Virus record (IMG/VR): IMGVR_UViG_3300040801_001081
Span: 1-38,660 of that record
Origin: a virus
Strand: one strand, 5' to 3'
Length of the DNA: 38,660 nucleotides
Part shown: positions 21,719 through 30,475 of the stretch, in pieces
Numbering within the stretch: the stretch's first letter is position 1
How the letters are laid out: each line of letters starts with the position of its first letter
Made by a program: the position numbers and the translations under genes
The notes under the pieces: model-generated
The model's input: the letters and a program-made list of their open reading frames with translations, nothing else
Database searches by the model: none
Told to the model about the DNA's origin: nothing

Positions 21719-22798
21719 ATGGCAGAGGTATTGTCACTGAAGGATTTGAAGAAGGAAAATAAGTCGGAAGGCCAGGAAAAGCCCAAGGTCGATGACGAGT
21801 ACGTCGAGGAAGGCGAAGAGCTAGAGGCCAATGCCGAAGAGCAAGCTGAAGAGCAGGCCGATGAGCCAGAGCAGGAAGCCGCTGAAGAAGGCCGGGAAGG
21901 CGATGAGGCCGACGAGGACGAAGAGTCTAGCGAGGGCGAAGAAGGCGAGGAGGAAGCCCCTGCTGAAGCCTGGATGCAGAGTGAAGACGAGTCTGAAAGC
22001 GAGGAAGCCTCTACCGGGATCGACCCGTCCGAGGCCGCGAAGATTCGGCGCAAGTACAAGGGCAAACTGAGCGAGGCCCGTGATGAGCTTGAGGCGCTGC
22101 GGCAGGAAAATGAGCAGCTAAAGCAAGGCTCGCCGCGACAAGGCCAGCCCCAGGTTCCTCCGCGCCCCCAGCGCAACCAGTTCAAGACGGACGAAGAGTT
22201 CGTTGAGAAGCTGGCAGACTGGCGATATGAAGTCAGAGAGGCCGAACGCAACACCAGCAAGATTGCCGAAGAGAACCAGCGCGTCCAGGCTGAAGACAGG
22301 CAGTACACTGAGCAGCAAGTCGAAAGTCACTATGAAAGGGCGGCAAGGCTGGCCGGCAAGGCAGGAATCTCCCCTGAGAAGTATCAGGCGGCAGATCGCC
22401 GCGTCAGGGCGGCTGTCGAGGAGCGGTTCCCAGAAATGGGAGACGATATTATCGACGAGCTAATCTCGGTCACCGGTGAAGGTTCGGAGCGGGTTTTCTA
22501 CCACCTGGGCGTCAACAGCAAGAAGCTGGACGAATTTGTTGACACTCTCGGGAAAAAGCGCGGTCTGGCTACCTCCGCATACTTGGCAAGGCTGGCCGAA
22601 CGCCTGAACGCCCCGACCAAGCGACAGAGTGGCGCTCCGGCGCCGGCAACCTCAGTGCGATCCGACAAGCAAAATTCGGCCGGCGGTGACAAGCTTCGCC
22701 GCCAGTATCGAGAAGCGCACAAAGGACGAGACACCCAGAAAGCCTGGGACATCAAGAAAAAGGCCCGAGCATCCGGCGTGGATGTTTCTGGTTGGTAG
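21719..22798 (+). CDS. Scaffolding protein
   Basis: 359 aa, ATG at 21719. The N-terminal 95 residues are very acidic and low-complexity (runs of Glu, Asp, Ala). Then comes a basic helical part (KIRRKYKGKLSEARDELEAL), a Gln/Pro linker, a FKTDEEFVEKLADWRYEVREA helix and a C-terminal basic tail (KLRRQYREAHKGRDTQKAWD...). A mostly helical, charged protein with a basic C-terminus directly before the coat gene is the arrangement of P22 gp8, which guides coat assembly and leaves the procapsid. It is followed by a strong terminator, so coat has its own promoter. Confidence 0.85.
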   Translation: MAEVLSLKDLKKENKSEGQEKPKVDDEYVEEGEELEANAEEQAEEQADEPEQEAAEEGREGDEADEDEESSEGEEGEEEAPAEAWMQSEDESESEEASTGIDPSEAAKIRRKYKGKLSEARDELEALRQENEQLKQGSPRQGQPQVPPRPQRNQFKTDEEFVEKLADWRYEVREAERNTSKIAEENQRVQAEDRQYTEQQVESHYERAARLAGKAGISPEKYQAADRRVRAAVEERFPEMGDDIIDELISVTGEGSERVFYHLGVNSKKLDEFVDTLGKKRGLATSAYLARLAERLNAPTKRQSGAPAPATSVRSDKQNSAGGDKLRRQYREAHKGRDTQKAWDIKKKARASGVDVSGW

Positions 22799-22817
22799 AA
22801 CACCGTTGTGGGTGTGT

Positions 22818-22861
22818 GGGCCGCTTCAGCCACTGTACTCCGGCTGTCGCGGCCCTTTTTT
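22818..22861 (+). terminator. Strong intrinsic terminator after scaffold gene
   Basis: GGGCCGC (22818-22824) pairs with GCGGCCC (22849-22855), with an inner AGCC/GGCT stem, and is followed at once by seven T. It separates scaffold from coat and is one of the best terminators in the window. Confidence 0.85.
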
Positions 22862-22868
22862 GTGCCTA

Positions 22869-22897
22869 TTGACGTTTCACATGAAACGCAGGACAAT
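22869..22897 (+). promoter_or_regulatory. Probable coat-gene promoter
   Basis: TTGACG (22869-22874) and GACAAT (22892-22897) are separated by exactly 17 bases, directly after the scaffold terminator. The spacer holds the palindrome at 22873-22888. Predicted start is about 155 bases before the coat start codon, leaving a leader with a CCCC/GGGG hairpin near 23003-23017. Confidence 0.55.
22873..22888. promoter_or_regulatory. parS-like palindrome in the coat promoter
   Basis: CGTTTCACATGAAACG: seven-base perfect arms around CA. Its core differs at one base from the bacterial parS core GTTTCACGTGAAAC bound by ParB. It lies in the -35 to -10 spacer. It may be an operator for a phage or host protein, or a ParB decoy. 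Confidence 0.55.
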
Positions 22898-23028
22898 TCG
22901 ACTACTGGTCCCAGCCAGGAACCTCTGGGAAGCCGAACGATCCGGCCAATGATCGGTTGACCTATCGCTCACGGCGAGTACATCCGTGAATCGTTATCTC
23001 CTCCCCGTTTTGTGGGGTAAGGGGAATT

Positions 23029-23061
23029 ATGTCTAACCGATACACTTGGAGGCCGAGATAA
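23029..23061 (+). CDS. Ten-codon minicistron overlapping coat start
   Basis: ATG at 23029 with an AAGGGG ribosome site encodes MSNRYTWRPR; its TAA (23059-23061) shares a base with the coat ATG (TAATG). Its codons include the ribosome site of the coat gene (TTGGAGG). Translation of this leader would bring ribosomes to the coat start. Supported by geometry only. Confidence 0.4.
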   Translation: MSNRYTWRPR

Positions 23062-24341
23062 TGGCTACCCTCACTACCGGCAAAATTGCCGAAGTATTGT
23101 TCGAAAACGCACTGGAAACCTTCGAGTCGCAGGAAATGCTGCTCGACAAGGTGGACTTCTTCTCTCCCGATCAGTCCGATCTGCAAAACGGCGGCAACTA
23201 CATTTGGCGCACCGTTGAGCAGCATGCTCCCGTGATCCAGGGTTTTGACGTAACTGGTTCCGAGCAGGGCATCATCGAAGAGACCTACCCGGCTGTCCTG
23301 GGTACTCCCAACAACGACATTGTGGAACTGCGGATTGATGATCTGCGTGACACTCAGTTCTGGGAGCGCCGCGGTCGCGCCTCTGGCATGCGTCAGGCAT
23401 CAGCAGTCAACAAGGCTATCGCTGACGCGATGACCATTCAGGGTTCAATGTTCTATCGCAGCAACGCCACCTCTGGTTACAACTTCGTTGCCGAGGCACA
23501 GGCTCTGATGAACGAGCGCCAGATGCCTAAAGACATGCGCTGCTTCCTCCTGAATGACCGAGACACTCTGACCTTCGCCAGCGACTTGGCAGGTCGTCAG
23601 ACTGTTCAGGGTCGCCCAGAAGAGACATGGCAGGATGGTCAGATCGGTCAAAACGTGGCTGAGTTCGACGTTTACACCGGCTCATTCCTGCCGAATCTGG
23701 CAGGCGGTGCTGACCCAGGGACTACTGTGACAGCGGATCAGAGCTTTGCTCCTGAAGCTGGCTCGGTGAATGCCACTACCGGCATCGTGACCAACGTGGA
23801 CTATCGCTCTGCGACTATCCCTGTGACTGACTCCAGCGGCTACGCTGTTGGCAACAAGGTCACTTTCAGCAACGGCGGCACTCCGGTCACGGCCCTTGGC
23901 CTGGATGACAAGACTGACACCGGTCAGGCGATGACCTTCACCATCGTGGACATTCCTGACGGCACCAGCATCACGGTCTATCCGAAGCCGATTGCGGCTG
24001 ACGATGGGAACTTGTCTGACCTGGAAAAGGCTTACGCCAACATCGACACCACCATCGACAACACAGCGACAGTTGATCGCGTGAACACCGATGCGAGTGC
24101 GAAGGCGAACCTGTTCTGGGACAAGAACTGCATCGAGGTGATGGGCGGCGAGATTCCTGCTCAACTCTTCCGCGAGTTCGCAGGCAAGCGCGTGATTTCC
24201 GAGACCATGCGAAACGGCCAGACCATGTACATGATCTACGATGGCGACATCAAGACCATGAACATGACATGGCGTCTGTTCACCTGGAACGGCATCACCG
24301 TTCGCAACCCAAGCGGCGTAGGCGTAGCAGTTACGTTCTAA
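23061..24341 (+). CDS. Major coat protein, P22 gp5 family
   Basis: 426 aa from the ATG at 23061 (the frame opens at a TTG five codons upstream, inside the ribosome site TTGGAGG). Start MATLTTGKIAEVLFENALETF is typical of P22-type coat proteins, followed by WRTVEQHAPVIQGFDVTG, FWERRGRASGMRQASAVNKA, RCFLLNDRDTLTFASDLAG and an inserted beta-rich I-domain-like region (about 215-315). The HK97 fold resumes with NLFWDKNCIEVMGGEIPAQLF and ends TWNGITVRNPSGVGVAV. It forms the capsid shell. Length matches the roughly 430 residues of P22 gp5. Confidence 0.94.
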   Translation: MATLTTGKIAEVLFENALETFESQEMLLDKVDFFSPDQSDLQNGGNYIWRTVEQHAPVIQGFDVTGSEQGIIEETYPAVLGTPNNDIVELRIDDLRDTQFWERRGRASGMRQASAVNKAIADAMTIQGSMFYRSNATSGYNFVAEAQALMNERQMPKDMRCFLLNDRDTLTFASDLAGRQTVQGRPEETWQDGQIGQNVAEFDVYTGSFLPNLAGGADPGTTVTADQSFAPEAGSVNATTGIVTNVDYRSATIPVTDSSGYAVGNKVTFSNGGTPVTALGLDDKTDTGQAMTFTIVDIPDGTSITVYPKPIAADDGNLSDLEKAYANIDTTIDNTATVDRVNTDASAKANLFWDKNCIEVMGGEIPAQLFREFAGKRVISETMRNGQTMYMIYDGDIKTMNMTWRLFTWNGITVRNPSGVGVAVTF

Positions 24342-24356
24342 ACCGACCAACTAGGG

Positions 24357-24380
24357 GAGGGGGGCTTCGGCCCCCTTTCG
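24357..24380 (+). terminator. UUCG-loop terminator after coat gene
   Basis: GGGGGC (24360-24365), loop TTCG, GCCCCC (24370-24375), followed by TTTCG. The very stable tetraloop stem sits 20 bases after the coat stop. It probably lowers expression of the tail genes relative to coat. Confidence 0.8.
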
Positions 24381-24399
24381 CTATTGCTGAGATAGAACA

Positions 24400-25140
24400 G
24401 TGACTACCAAGAACGACATCATCCAGGACGCCTATCAGGAAGTCAGAATCTCTGGCCTCACGATAAACCCTCGCCCTTCTGATGAGGTATTAGCCCTCAA
24501 CAGGCTGGAAATGTTCATGTCTGAAATGCTCAAGGCAAAGAACATGAAGTTCGGGTACAACTTCGAGACCAATCCTGACGTTAACAGTCCGACTGGGGTT
24601 GATCTGTCCCTGAAGCCGTTCATGGTCTACAACCTTGCTGTGAGGCTCATACCGGCCTTCAACAAGCAAGTTCCGCAGCAACTGATGATGTTGGCAAGGT
24701 CTTCGGCCTCCAGCGCATCAGCCATAAGCGCAAGGCAAAATACGCGGCAAGTTCAACCATCGACTCGCATGCCTGTGGGCAGCGGCAACCGATTCCGCGA
24801 TCTGTATGGTTCTAGATATTCCATTCCAGAATCGCAAGCCCCAGTTAGCTGGGCGACAAACAACATCGAGGTGGGTGAGACTCAGGACTACGAAGAAGAC
24901 TTCGAGGCATGGCTGGAAGGCAACACGATTGCCAGCTTCACTATTGCTGTCGATCCTCGTCTGACCGTAGACTCCAGCAGCAACACCAATACCCGCGTCG
25001 AGTACACCGTGACAGCCACTGGCAACAAAGCAGCCAGCCCAGAGCTTCAGTACCTTAAGTTGACCGTTACTGACTCAGCAGGCCGCGTACAAATTCGCCT
25101 GATCAACTTCGAGGTGACTACACTTCCAGAGGTTCCCTGA
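24400..25140 (+). CDS. gp4-like tail accessory / head-closure protein
   Basis: 246 aa from GTG at 24400. Residues 1-145 match the P22 gp4 family: NDIIQDAYQEVRISGLTINPR, EVLALNRLEMFMSEM, FMVYNLAVRLIPAFNKQVP. gp4 binds under the portal and closes it, and gp4 of P22 also has muralytic activity. After residue about 165 there is an extra beta-rich, Ig-like C-terminal domain (IASFTIAVDPRLTVDSSS...), making the protein about 80 residues longer than P22 gp4. Stop overlaps the gp10-like start by one base (TGATG). Confidence 0.85.
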   Translation: MTTKNDIIQDAYQEVRISGLTINPRPSDEVLALNRLEMFMSEMLKAKNMKFGYNFETNPDVNSPTGVDLSLKPFMVYNLAVRLIPAFNKQVPQQLMMLARSSASSASAISARQNTRQVQPSTRMPVGSGNRFRDLYGSRYSIPESQAPVSWATNNIEVGETQDYEEDFEAWLEGNTIASFTIAVDPRLTVDSSSNTNTRVEYTVTATGNKAASPELQYLKLTVTDSAGRVQIRLINFEVTTLPEVP

Positions 25141-26543
25141 TGCCCGAAATGACTCTCTCTTTTCTGAAGGGCGACAAAGTCGATTCCAACGTCGATTACA
25201 GGGACCAGCTTCCTGAGAACATGACCGGCATTCCCCGGCCTATTCTTGGCGTCCAAGGCTACATGCTCCAGCAGCCAGGGCTGACCAATTTTGGCACTGG
25301 CGTGGGCAATGACCGGGGCGGCGTTTGGAATGAGCGCCAGCAGGCGCACTACAGGCTCTCTGGCAACCAGTTCATCGAGGTTGATACTTCCGGTGTCAGC
25401 ACGTCCCTCGGCACGATCAACGGCATCCTGAACTGCTCCCTGCCCTATTCCTTCAACACCCAAGCAATCATCGCGGAGGGCAACTACTACCTCTACGATC
25501 CGGTGGGTGGCTTTCGCCAAGTCCTTGACCCCGAGGTCGGCAATCCGATAGACGCGATCTGGGTGGACGGCTACTACTTCTTCACCGATGGCGAGAACCT
25601 GTACCACACGAACATCCTCAACGAGGAGGAGATTGATCCGCTGACCTTCGCCACGGCTGAGTTCTCACCTGATCCGACTGTCGGCCTGGGCAAGACCACG
25701 GACAACAAGGTCATCGCCTTCAATCGGTACAGCATTGAATACTTCGTCAATCAGGCCAACGTGAACTTCGCCTTCACTCGACTGAGCCAGAGAGCGGTCA
25801 AGTACGGGCTGGTGGCGACCTACCTGAAGGCTGAGATCGGCGGCACATGGTACTTCGTCGGTGGGCCTAAAGAAGGCTCTCTGTCCGTCTACAGGCTCGA
25901 AACCGGCAGGCCGACTGAGATTGCCAGCCGGGAAATAACGCAGCTTCTGCAAGTCTACAGCGAGGCTGACCTAGCAGACGCGGTGATGGAGGCGAGGATA
26001 TACGAGGGCATTGAGGCGCTGATCATCCACCTGCCCAATGAGACCCTGTTTTTTAACCTCACCCTGGCGGCGGCTGTCGGCAAGGATCAGGCGTGGTCCA
26101 CACTGAGCAGCCCAAGCGCGAACCAGTGGAGGGCGATCCACGGAATCTACGACCAGCGCATTGACGAATGGGTCTACGGCGACCAAGTCACCAGCACTCT
26201 CGGCGCTCTGGACATGTCTGTGGCGACTCAGTACGGCGACAAGATCAGTTGCTCTCTCAACACGCCCTTTGTCTACCTAGAAACCACGTCGATTGACGAA
26301 CTGGACGTGCAGACAATCCCCGGCTTCAACACCGTGGACGATTCGACCATATTTCTATCGATGAGCTATGACGGCGTCCTGTGGGGCAACGAGGAGCCAA
26401 TCAGCAACGGCGCTCCTGGGCAGTACGGGGCGCACTGGATCGCCTACAGGCTTGGCTATGTGGATGATTTCGTCACCTTCAGGCTCCGCTGGGTGACCGA
26501 GTCGCGCATGGCCTTTTCCAGGACCACGATTATCTATGGCTGA
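25140..26543 (+). CDS. gp10-like packaged-DNA stabilisation protein (tail hub)
   Basis: 467 aa with P22 gp10-family landmarks: FLKGDKVDSNVDYRDQLPEN at the start, RPILGVQGYMLQQPGL, then repeated beta strands (AIWVDGYYFFTDGENLYHT, FNRYSIEYFVN, YLKAEIGGTWYFVGGP) and a long beta-rich C-terminal half. It binds the gp4 ring and the tailspikes and keeps packaged DNA in. Length is almost that of P22 gp10 (472). It overlaps the next gene by eight bases. Confidence 0.92.
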   Translation: MPEMTLSFLKGDKVDSNVDYRDQLPENMTGIPRPILGVQGYMLQQPGLTNFGTGVGNDRGGVWNERQQAHYRLSGNQFIEVDTSGVSTSLGTINGILNCSLPYSFNTQAIIAEGNYYLYDPVGGFRQVLDPEVGNPIDAIWVDGYYFFTDGENLYHTNILNEEEIDPLTFATAEFSPDPTVGLGKTTDNKVIAFNRYSIEYFVNQANVNFAFTRLSQRAVKYGLVATYLKAEIGGTWYFVGGPKEGSLSVYRLETGRPTEIASREITQLLQVYSEADLADAVMEARIYEGIEALIIHLPNETLFFNLTLAAAVGKDQAWSTLSSPSANQWRAIHGIYDQRIDEWVYGDQVTSTLGALDMSVATQYGDKISCSLNTPFVYLETTSIDELDVQTIPGFNTVDDSTIFLSMSYDGVLWGNEEPISNGAPGQYGAHWIAYRLGYVDDFVTFRLRWVTESRMAFSRTTIIYG

Positions 26544-26946
26544 GTTACTGACCAACCAGACCTCGCAGCTATCTGCCACTGAGGTCCGTGAATTCACGGG
26601 CTGGGATGATCCGATGATTGAGGACTACCTGTCGCTGTCGGCCCAGGTGGTTCAAATGACCAGCGAGGTCATTATCAACATCGAAACCACGTCGAACTTC
26701 AACTCCTCGATGGGCGATGTGGCTGCGCGAGTGCGAAAATTGGACCGAGAGGTCGCTGACCTGTACTCAATAGCGTCTCAGTACAAGAATCAGGCAAAAA
26801 TACGCCAAATCATGGGAAGATTAGCCGACGAGGCCGCGAATGTGTCGCTAATTTTGTCCCAAATTGGGAAAATAGAGGCTAACCATCGGCGCTCGGCCAG
26901 AAGCCGGCAAGCACAATCTCTTACAAGGGTATTTCTAGGCACATGA
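26536..26946 (+). CDS. Hypothetical helical virion-operon protein (136 aa)
   Basis: Product starts MAELLTNQTSQLSATEVREF and is predicted helical from about residue 25 on (DVAARVRKLDREVADLYSIA...), ending basic. It occupies the position of the needle or gp14 genes of P22 but I see no similarity to either. ATG overlaps gp10; the stop overlaps the next ATG. Function unknown. Confidence 0.65.
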   Translation: MAELLTNQTSQLSATEVREFTGWDDPMIEDYLSLSAQVVQMTSEVIINIETTSNFNSSMGDVAARVRKLDREVADLYSIASQYKNQAKIRQIMGRLADEAANVSLILSQIGKIEANHRRSARSRQAQSLTRVFLGT

Positions 26947-28712
26947 TCACTCTCGACACAGTAGATAAGAGCATAGAGGTGGTGCTGGATGCGGCTGTCA
27001 CCACCAACGAGCTATCTGTTGTCTCCGAATTTGTGGACATTGGATCGTCAGCCTTTGGTGTCGAGGGAATCAGTTCAGAAGACGCTGCAACCAACGGCAC
27101 GACCCCGGTAGCGGCTGTCTCGGCCCCAGCGCAAGATGTCCGGCGACAGGTCAAGGCTCTGTTTGTGACCAACACCGACACTGAGCAAGCAACCGTTACT
27201 GTTCAACTGAACAATAATTCCACAATTCGCCAGATGTTTACGGCAATTCTTTTTCCAAGCGAGACCCTGCAATACGCAGACGGCGAAGGCTGGTCTGTAG
27301 CGAACAAAAAAAAAGCCTATAAGTCCTTAGCAAACAGCACAAATGTTGCTCTCGGCGCTGCCGGTGGAGGCTCTGATGTGTTTACTGGCGCTGGTGTTCT
27401 GGCCGAGCAGCAGGTCAAGGTCACGATCCTTTTCGAAAGCCAGCCTGGTGAATTCGCCACGTTGGACATCGAGCTTTCTGATGACGGCGGCGTGACTTGG
27501 AATAAATTCCCGTTCATCGGCTACAGAATTGGCAGCGGTATCTATGAGCAGAGCTTTGCTTCGCCAGCAGGGCAAATATTACGGCCTGTCTTGACCAATC
27601 TAGGTTCGGCCATGTCATCCCTTGAGCTATCAACCTATGTCGGTGACTTCGAGGCATTTGTCGCCATACCAAATGACCAGCGGCAGGGCGTCGATTATCA
27701 GGCACTGCCAACCCGGCCCACTGAATTTGGAAACGAGGTTGTTTTAGGCAAGAGGGCAGGCTTTGAAGAGCGTCTACTCAGCGGCAGAAACTCCGACATC
27801 GACACCGGATCAACGCCTGAAGACCTGTGGAACGGAGGCGGCGTCTACACCGGCTTCCAGCCCACGGCTAATGAAGAGATTTCTGTTGTATCAAGCGATG
27901 TAAATGACACCGGCAGCGATGTAAGCAGCGGCACTGCGACAGGCGGCTCTGAGACCTCTCTCGAAGACACAGGCGCGACTTTCATCACCGATGGCGTTGC
28001 GGTAGGTGATTGCCTGGTCAATGAGACCAAGGGGAGCCACGGGATCGTGAGCAACGTGGTGAGCGAGACTGAGGTCGAAGTCTACCGCATGGAGGACTTT
28101 GACCCTATCAACATCAACACCAACGATGCAGGAAATTCTTACCGCATCGTGACCGCTACCGGCACTGGCGCGGCTCTGGTGCGAATAGACCCAATACTTG
28201 ACGAGGACTTTGTCCCGCAGACGCCTGTCTACATTACGCTCAACGGCACGACGACTGTCACCACGACTGGCGTGAATGGTTTCCGGTATTCCTTCGGCCA
28301 GATCATTATCGCTGGCAGCGCAGAGAACAACGTAGGCGAGATCACAGCGAATCAGGCAGTAACTACGGCCAACATCATGTTCGTGATGCCAGCAGGCACT
28401 GGGCAGACGGAGGTCGGCGCATTCACCGTCCCTGCTGGATTCAGGATGCTGATCAAGACCGTTCAGGTCAGCTTGGTCAGGGCTTCTGGTCTGGCTGGCA
28501 GCGGCACTGTATATCTGCAAGTTATTCCCAGAGGGGGCGCTCGCCGGACTCGCAGAGTCTTCGAGGTCAGTAACAGTTCTGGGGTAGAGCAGGAGCTTAC
28601 TGGCGGCATCATAATTCAAGAACAGACTGACGTTGTATGGCGATGCACTAATGTATCAGACAATAATTCGATCATCGAAGCTGACGCAGACTTTCTTTTA
28701 ATCAGGATATAG
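26943..28712 (+). CDS. Large beta-rich virion protein (589 aa)
   Basis: The N-terminal half contains beta-sandwich-like segments with Thr/Asn-rich loops; the middle carries the phrase DLWNGGGVYTGFQPTANEEISVV and later YITLNGTTTVTTTGVNGFRY, a module I associate with phage structural proteins that carry repeated Ig-like or fibre domains. No enzymatic motif. It follows gp10 and precedes the ejection proteins, so a tail or capsid accessory structure is likely. A run of nine A (27306-27314) encoding NKKKA lies in frame. Confidence 0.65.
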   Translation: MITLDTVDKSIEVVLDAAVTTNELSVVSEFVDIGSSAFGVEGISSEDAATNGTTPVAAVSAPAQDVRRQVKALFVTNTDTEQATVTVQLNNNSTIRQMFTAILFPSETLQYADGEGWSVANKKKAYKSLANSTNVALGAAGGGSDVFTGAGVLAEQQVKVTILFESQPGEFATLDIELSDDGGVTWNKFPFIGYRIGSGIYEQSFASPAGQILRPVLTNLGSAMSSLELSTYVGDFEAFVAIPNDQRQGVDYQALPTRPTEFGNEVVLGKRAGFEERLLSGRNSDIDTGSTPEDLWNGGGVYTGFQPTANEEISVVSSDVNDTGSDVSSGTATGGSETSLEDTGATFITDGVAVGDCLVNETKGSHGIVSNVVSETEVEVYRMEDFDPININTNDAGNSYRIVTATGTGAALVRIDPILDEDFVPQTPVYITLNGTTTVTTTGVNGFRYSFGQIIIAGSAENNVGEITANQAVTTANIMFVMPAGTGQTEVGAFTVPAGFRMLIKTVQVSLVRASGLAGSGTVYLQVIPRGGARRTRRVFEVSNSSGVEQELTGGIIIQEQTDVVWRCTNVSDNNSIIEADADFLLIRI

Positions 28713-28722
28713 GTAATTAATC

Positions 28723-29088
28723 ATGGCCGTTCGAGTGAATTTAACGGATGGAGTTCAGCAGCTTGGCGCAAGCTCGGCTGATGTCTCGCTGCACAACAAG
28801 ACAGTCCGCACAGCGATCAACGCCTTCAATCTGCGGAACACCCTTGCAACGAATGTTCAGGTGTCGATTTACGACTCGCCTGACGCGACCAGCGCCGCCG
28901 GAGAGAAGATTGCCCAGTTGACCCTTGGGCCTGCCGGGAGCCTGGACGAGACCCTCGACGTGGTTGAGGCCATTGGCCAAGCCTACGCGGCGACGATCCA
29001 GATTGTAGCGGTTGTGGACACCGCGGGTGTGTTGGCAGGCGAAGTGACTGGCAAGATCACCTACACGCAGTACACCGGCGACAGCTAG
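28723..29088 (+). CDS. Hypothetical beta-rich virion protein (121 aa)
   Basis: ATG at 28723 after GTAATTAATC. The product (MAVRVNLTDGVQQLGASSAD...) is beta-rich with Val, Thr and Ala, without Cys or Trp, as in small decoration or fibre proteins. No family recognised. Its TAG shares a base with the GTG start of the next gene. Confidence 0.6.
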   Translation: MAVRVNLTDGVQQLGASSADVSLHNKTVRTAINAFNLRNTLATNVQVSIYDSPDATSAAGEKIAQLTLGPAGSLDETLDVVEAIGQAYAATIQIVAVVDTAGVLAGEVTGKITYTQYTGDS

Positions 29089-29420
29089 TGATTAGGCACT
29101 TGTCCGGCCCCGATCTGGGAGTGCCTAGAATAGACGAATGTTTGGTATTGGAATGGTCGGACGGAGAGCATCGAGTGGTGTTATCCTATGCCCAACAGGG
29201 CAACGGTATGACAATACATTTTGCCTCGGCGCCGGACTCCCTGCGCTACGTCAAGCAGGCGCTCGAAGAGTTTTGTGGATGGATTTTCTGGGCTTACGAC
29301 TGGTGCGAAATGATCTTCGCGGTGATCGGCAAGCCTAGCGTGGAAAGGATCATCAAGAAGGTCGGGTTCGAATGGTTGACCAGGACCAATGACTACGAGA
29401 TTTATGTGAGGTTCAAATGA
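29088..29420 (+). CDS. GNAT-like virion-operon protein (110 aa)
   Basis: GTG start at 29088. The product has an acetyltransferase-like layout: LVLEWSDGEHRVVLSYAQQG, then CGWIFWAYDWCEMIFAVIGK and VERIIKKVGFEWLTRTNDYE. Small GNAT-like proteins of this kind are seen before the ejection-protein genes in many short-tailed phages. The CoA-binding loop is not clear, so activity is uncertain. It overlaps the next gene by four bases. Confidence 0.55.
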   Translation: MIRHLSGPDLGVPRIDECLVLEWSDGEHRVVLSYAQQGNGMTIHFASAPDSLRYVKQALEEFCGWIFWAYDWCEMIFAVIGKPSVERIIKKVGFEWLTRTNDYEIYVRFK

Positions 29421-30475
29421 CCGGATGGCTGAGAAATCAATTTGGCGTGGCTGATGCTGCTGAAGACGCAGCGCAGGCCGCGCAATTGCAGGCCCGTGGC
29501 TATGAGGATGCCAGCAACGCGGAAAGCATAGGCATTCAGGAAGGCGCGAACATGTCGATTGACGGCATGACGGACGCCATGAACTTCCTGCGCCAGCGTG
29601 AACAGATTCCCATGCAGATGCGCGATCAGGCGCTGGGTGGCTTGCAGCAATACTACGGCGCTGGAATTGAACCGATGATTCCAACCTCTGGGATCAAGAG
29701 CCAGGAAGAGCTTCTCATGGAAGCTCGGAAAAGCCCCATGTACAGCGCAGTGATGAGCCAGCGGGACCGGGGCGAAGAAGCCATTGCCAGAACTGCCGGT
29801 GCAACGGGCGGTTTGCGATCAGGCAATACCATTGAGGACATGGCGAACTTCAACGCGGACATTGAGAACCGCGCCCTGATGTCCGGCTATGGTGATGCGG
29901 TTGATCGAGACATTCGCCAGAACCAGCGCAATGATTTGTGGATTCAGCGAAACGACCTGGATCGACTGAATCGGATTCAGGGCATGGAAGGCATGGCTAA
30001 CTACAGCGGCTATGACCGAGACATTGCCAACCTGTACGCTGGCATGGGCGCGACCAGAGGCGGTGCAAGGGCATCCGCAGGCAGATCACAGGCCGATGCG
30101 ATACGCGGCTCTTCCGGCGCTCACAGCCAAGGCCAAGTAGCGGCCTCGCAGATACAGCAGCAGGGCAACCAGAACGCGATCAACACGATCCTCGGTGGCG
30201 TCCAGGGCTTTGTGAACGCTGGCGGCATTCCCGGTGTTGGCGCTTTGTTTTCAGACATTCGCCTGAAGGATGACATCCGGTTCATTGGCGAGGTCGGCGG
30301 TATCAATATTTACGGCTGGACTTGGAACGAAAGGGCAAAGCAGTTCGGCCTTGAAGGTGAATGCTCTGGCGTTATGGCTCATGAGGTATTCGAGAAAGAG
30401 CCTGCCGCGATCAGCGAAGAGGACGGGTTCATCAAGGTGGACTACAGCAAGATTCCGTTCGAGGAGAAGCACTGA
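29417..30475 (+). CDS. gp7-like DNA-ejection protein with S74-like C-terminal tail
   Basis: 352 aa. Residues about 1-250 are Ala/Gln/Gly-rich, low in hydrophobic core, with MNFLRQREQIPMQMRDQALGG and DRGEEAIARTAGATGGLRSGN, as in ejection proteins of P22-like phages (gp7-like in position and character). The last about 75 residues contain SDIRLKDDIRFIGEVGGINIYGWTWN...GVMAHEVFEK...DGFIKVDYSKIPF, the pattern of the intramolecular chaperone (peptidase S74) tail usually found on spikes and fibres. gp7 is injected with the DNA and helps form the transenvelope channel. The S74-like end on this protein is unexpected. Confidence 0.75.
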   Translation: MTGWLRNQFGVADAAEDAAQAAQLQARGYEDASNAESIGIQEGANMSIDGMTDAMNFLRQREQIPMQMRDQALGGLQQYYGAGIEPMIPTSGIKSQEELLMEARKSPMYSAVMSQRDRGEEAIARTAGATGGLRSGNTIEDMANFNADIENRALMSGYGDAVDRDIRQNQRNDLWIQRNDLDRLNRIQGMEGMANYSGYDRDIANLYAGMGATRGGARASAGRSQADAIRGSSGAHSQGQVAASQIQQQGNQNAINTILGGVQGFVNAGGIPGVGALFSDIRLKDDIRFIGEVGGINIYGWTWNERAKQFGLEGECSGVMAHEVFEKEPAAISEEDGFIKVDYSKIPFEEKH

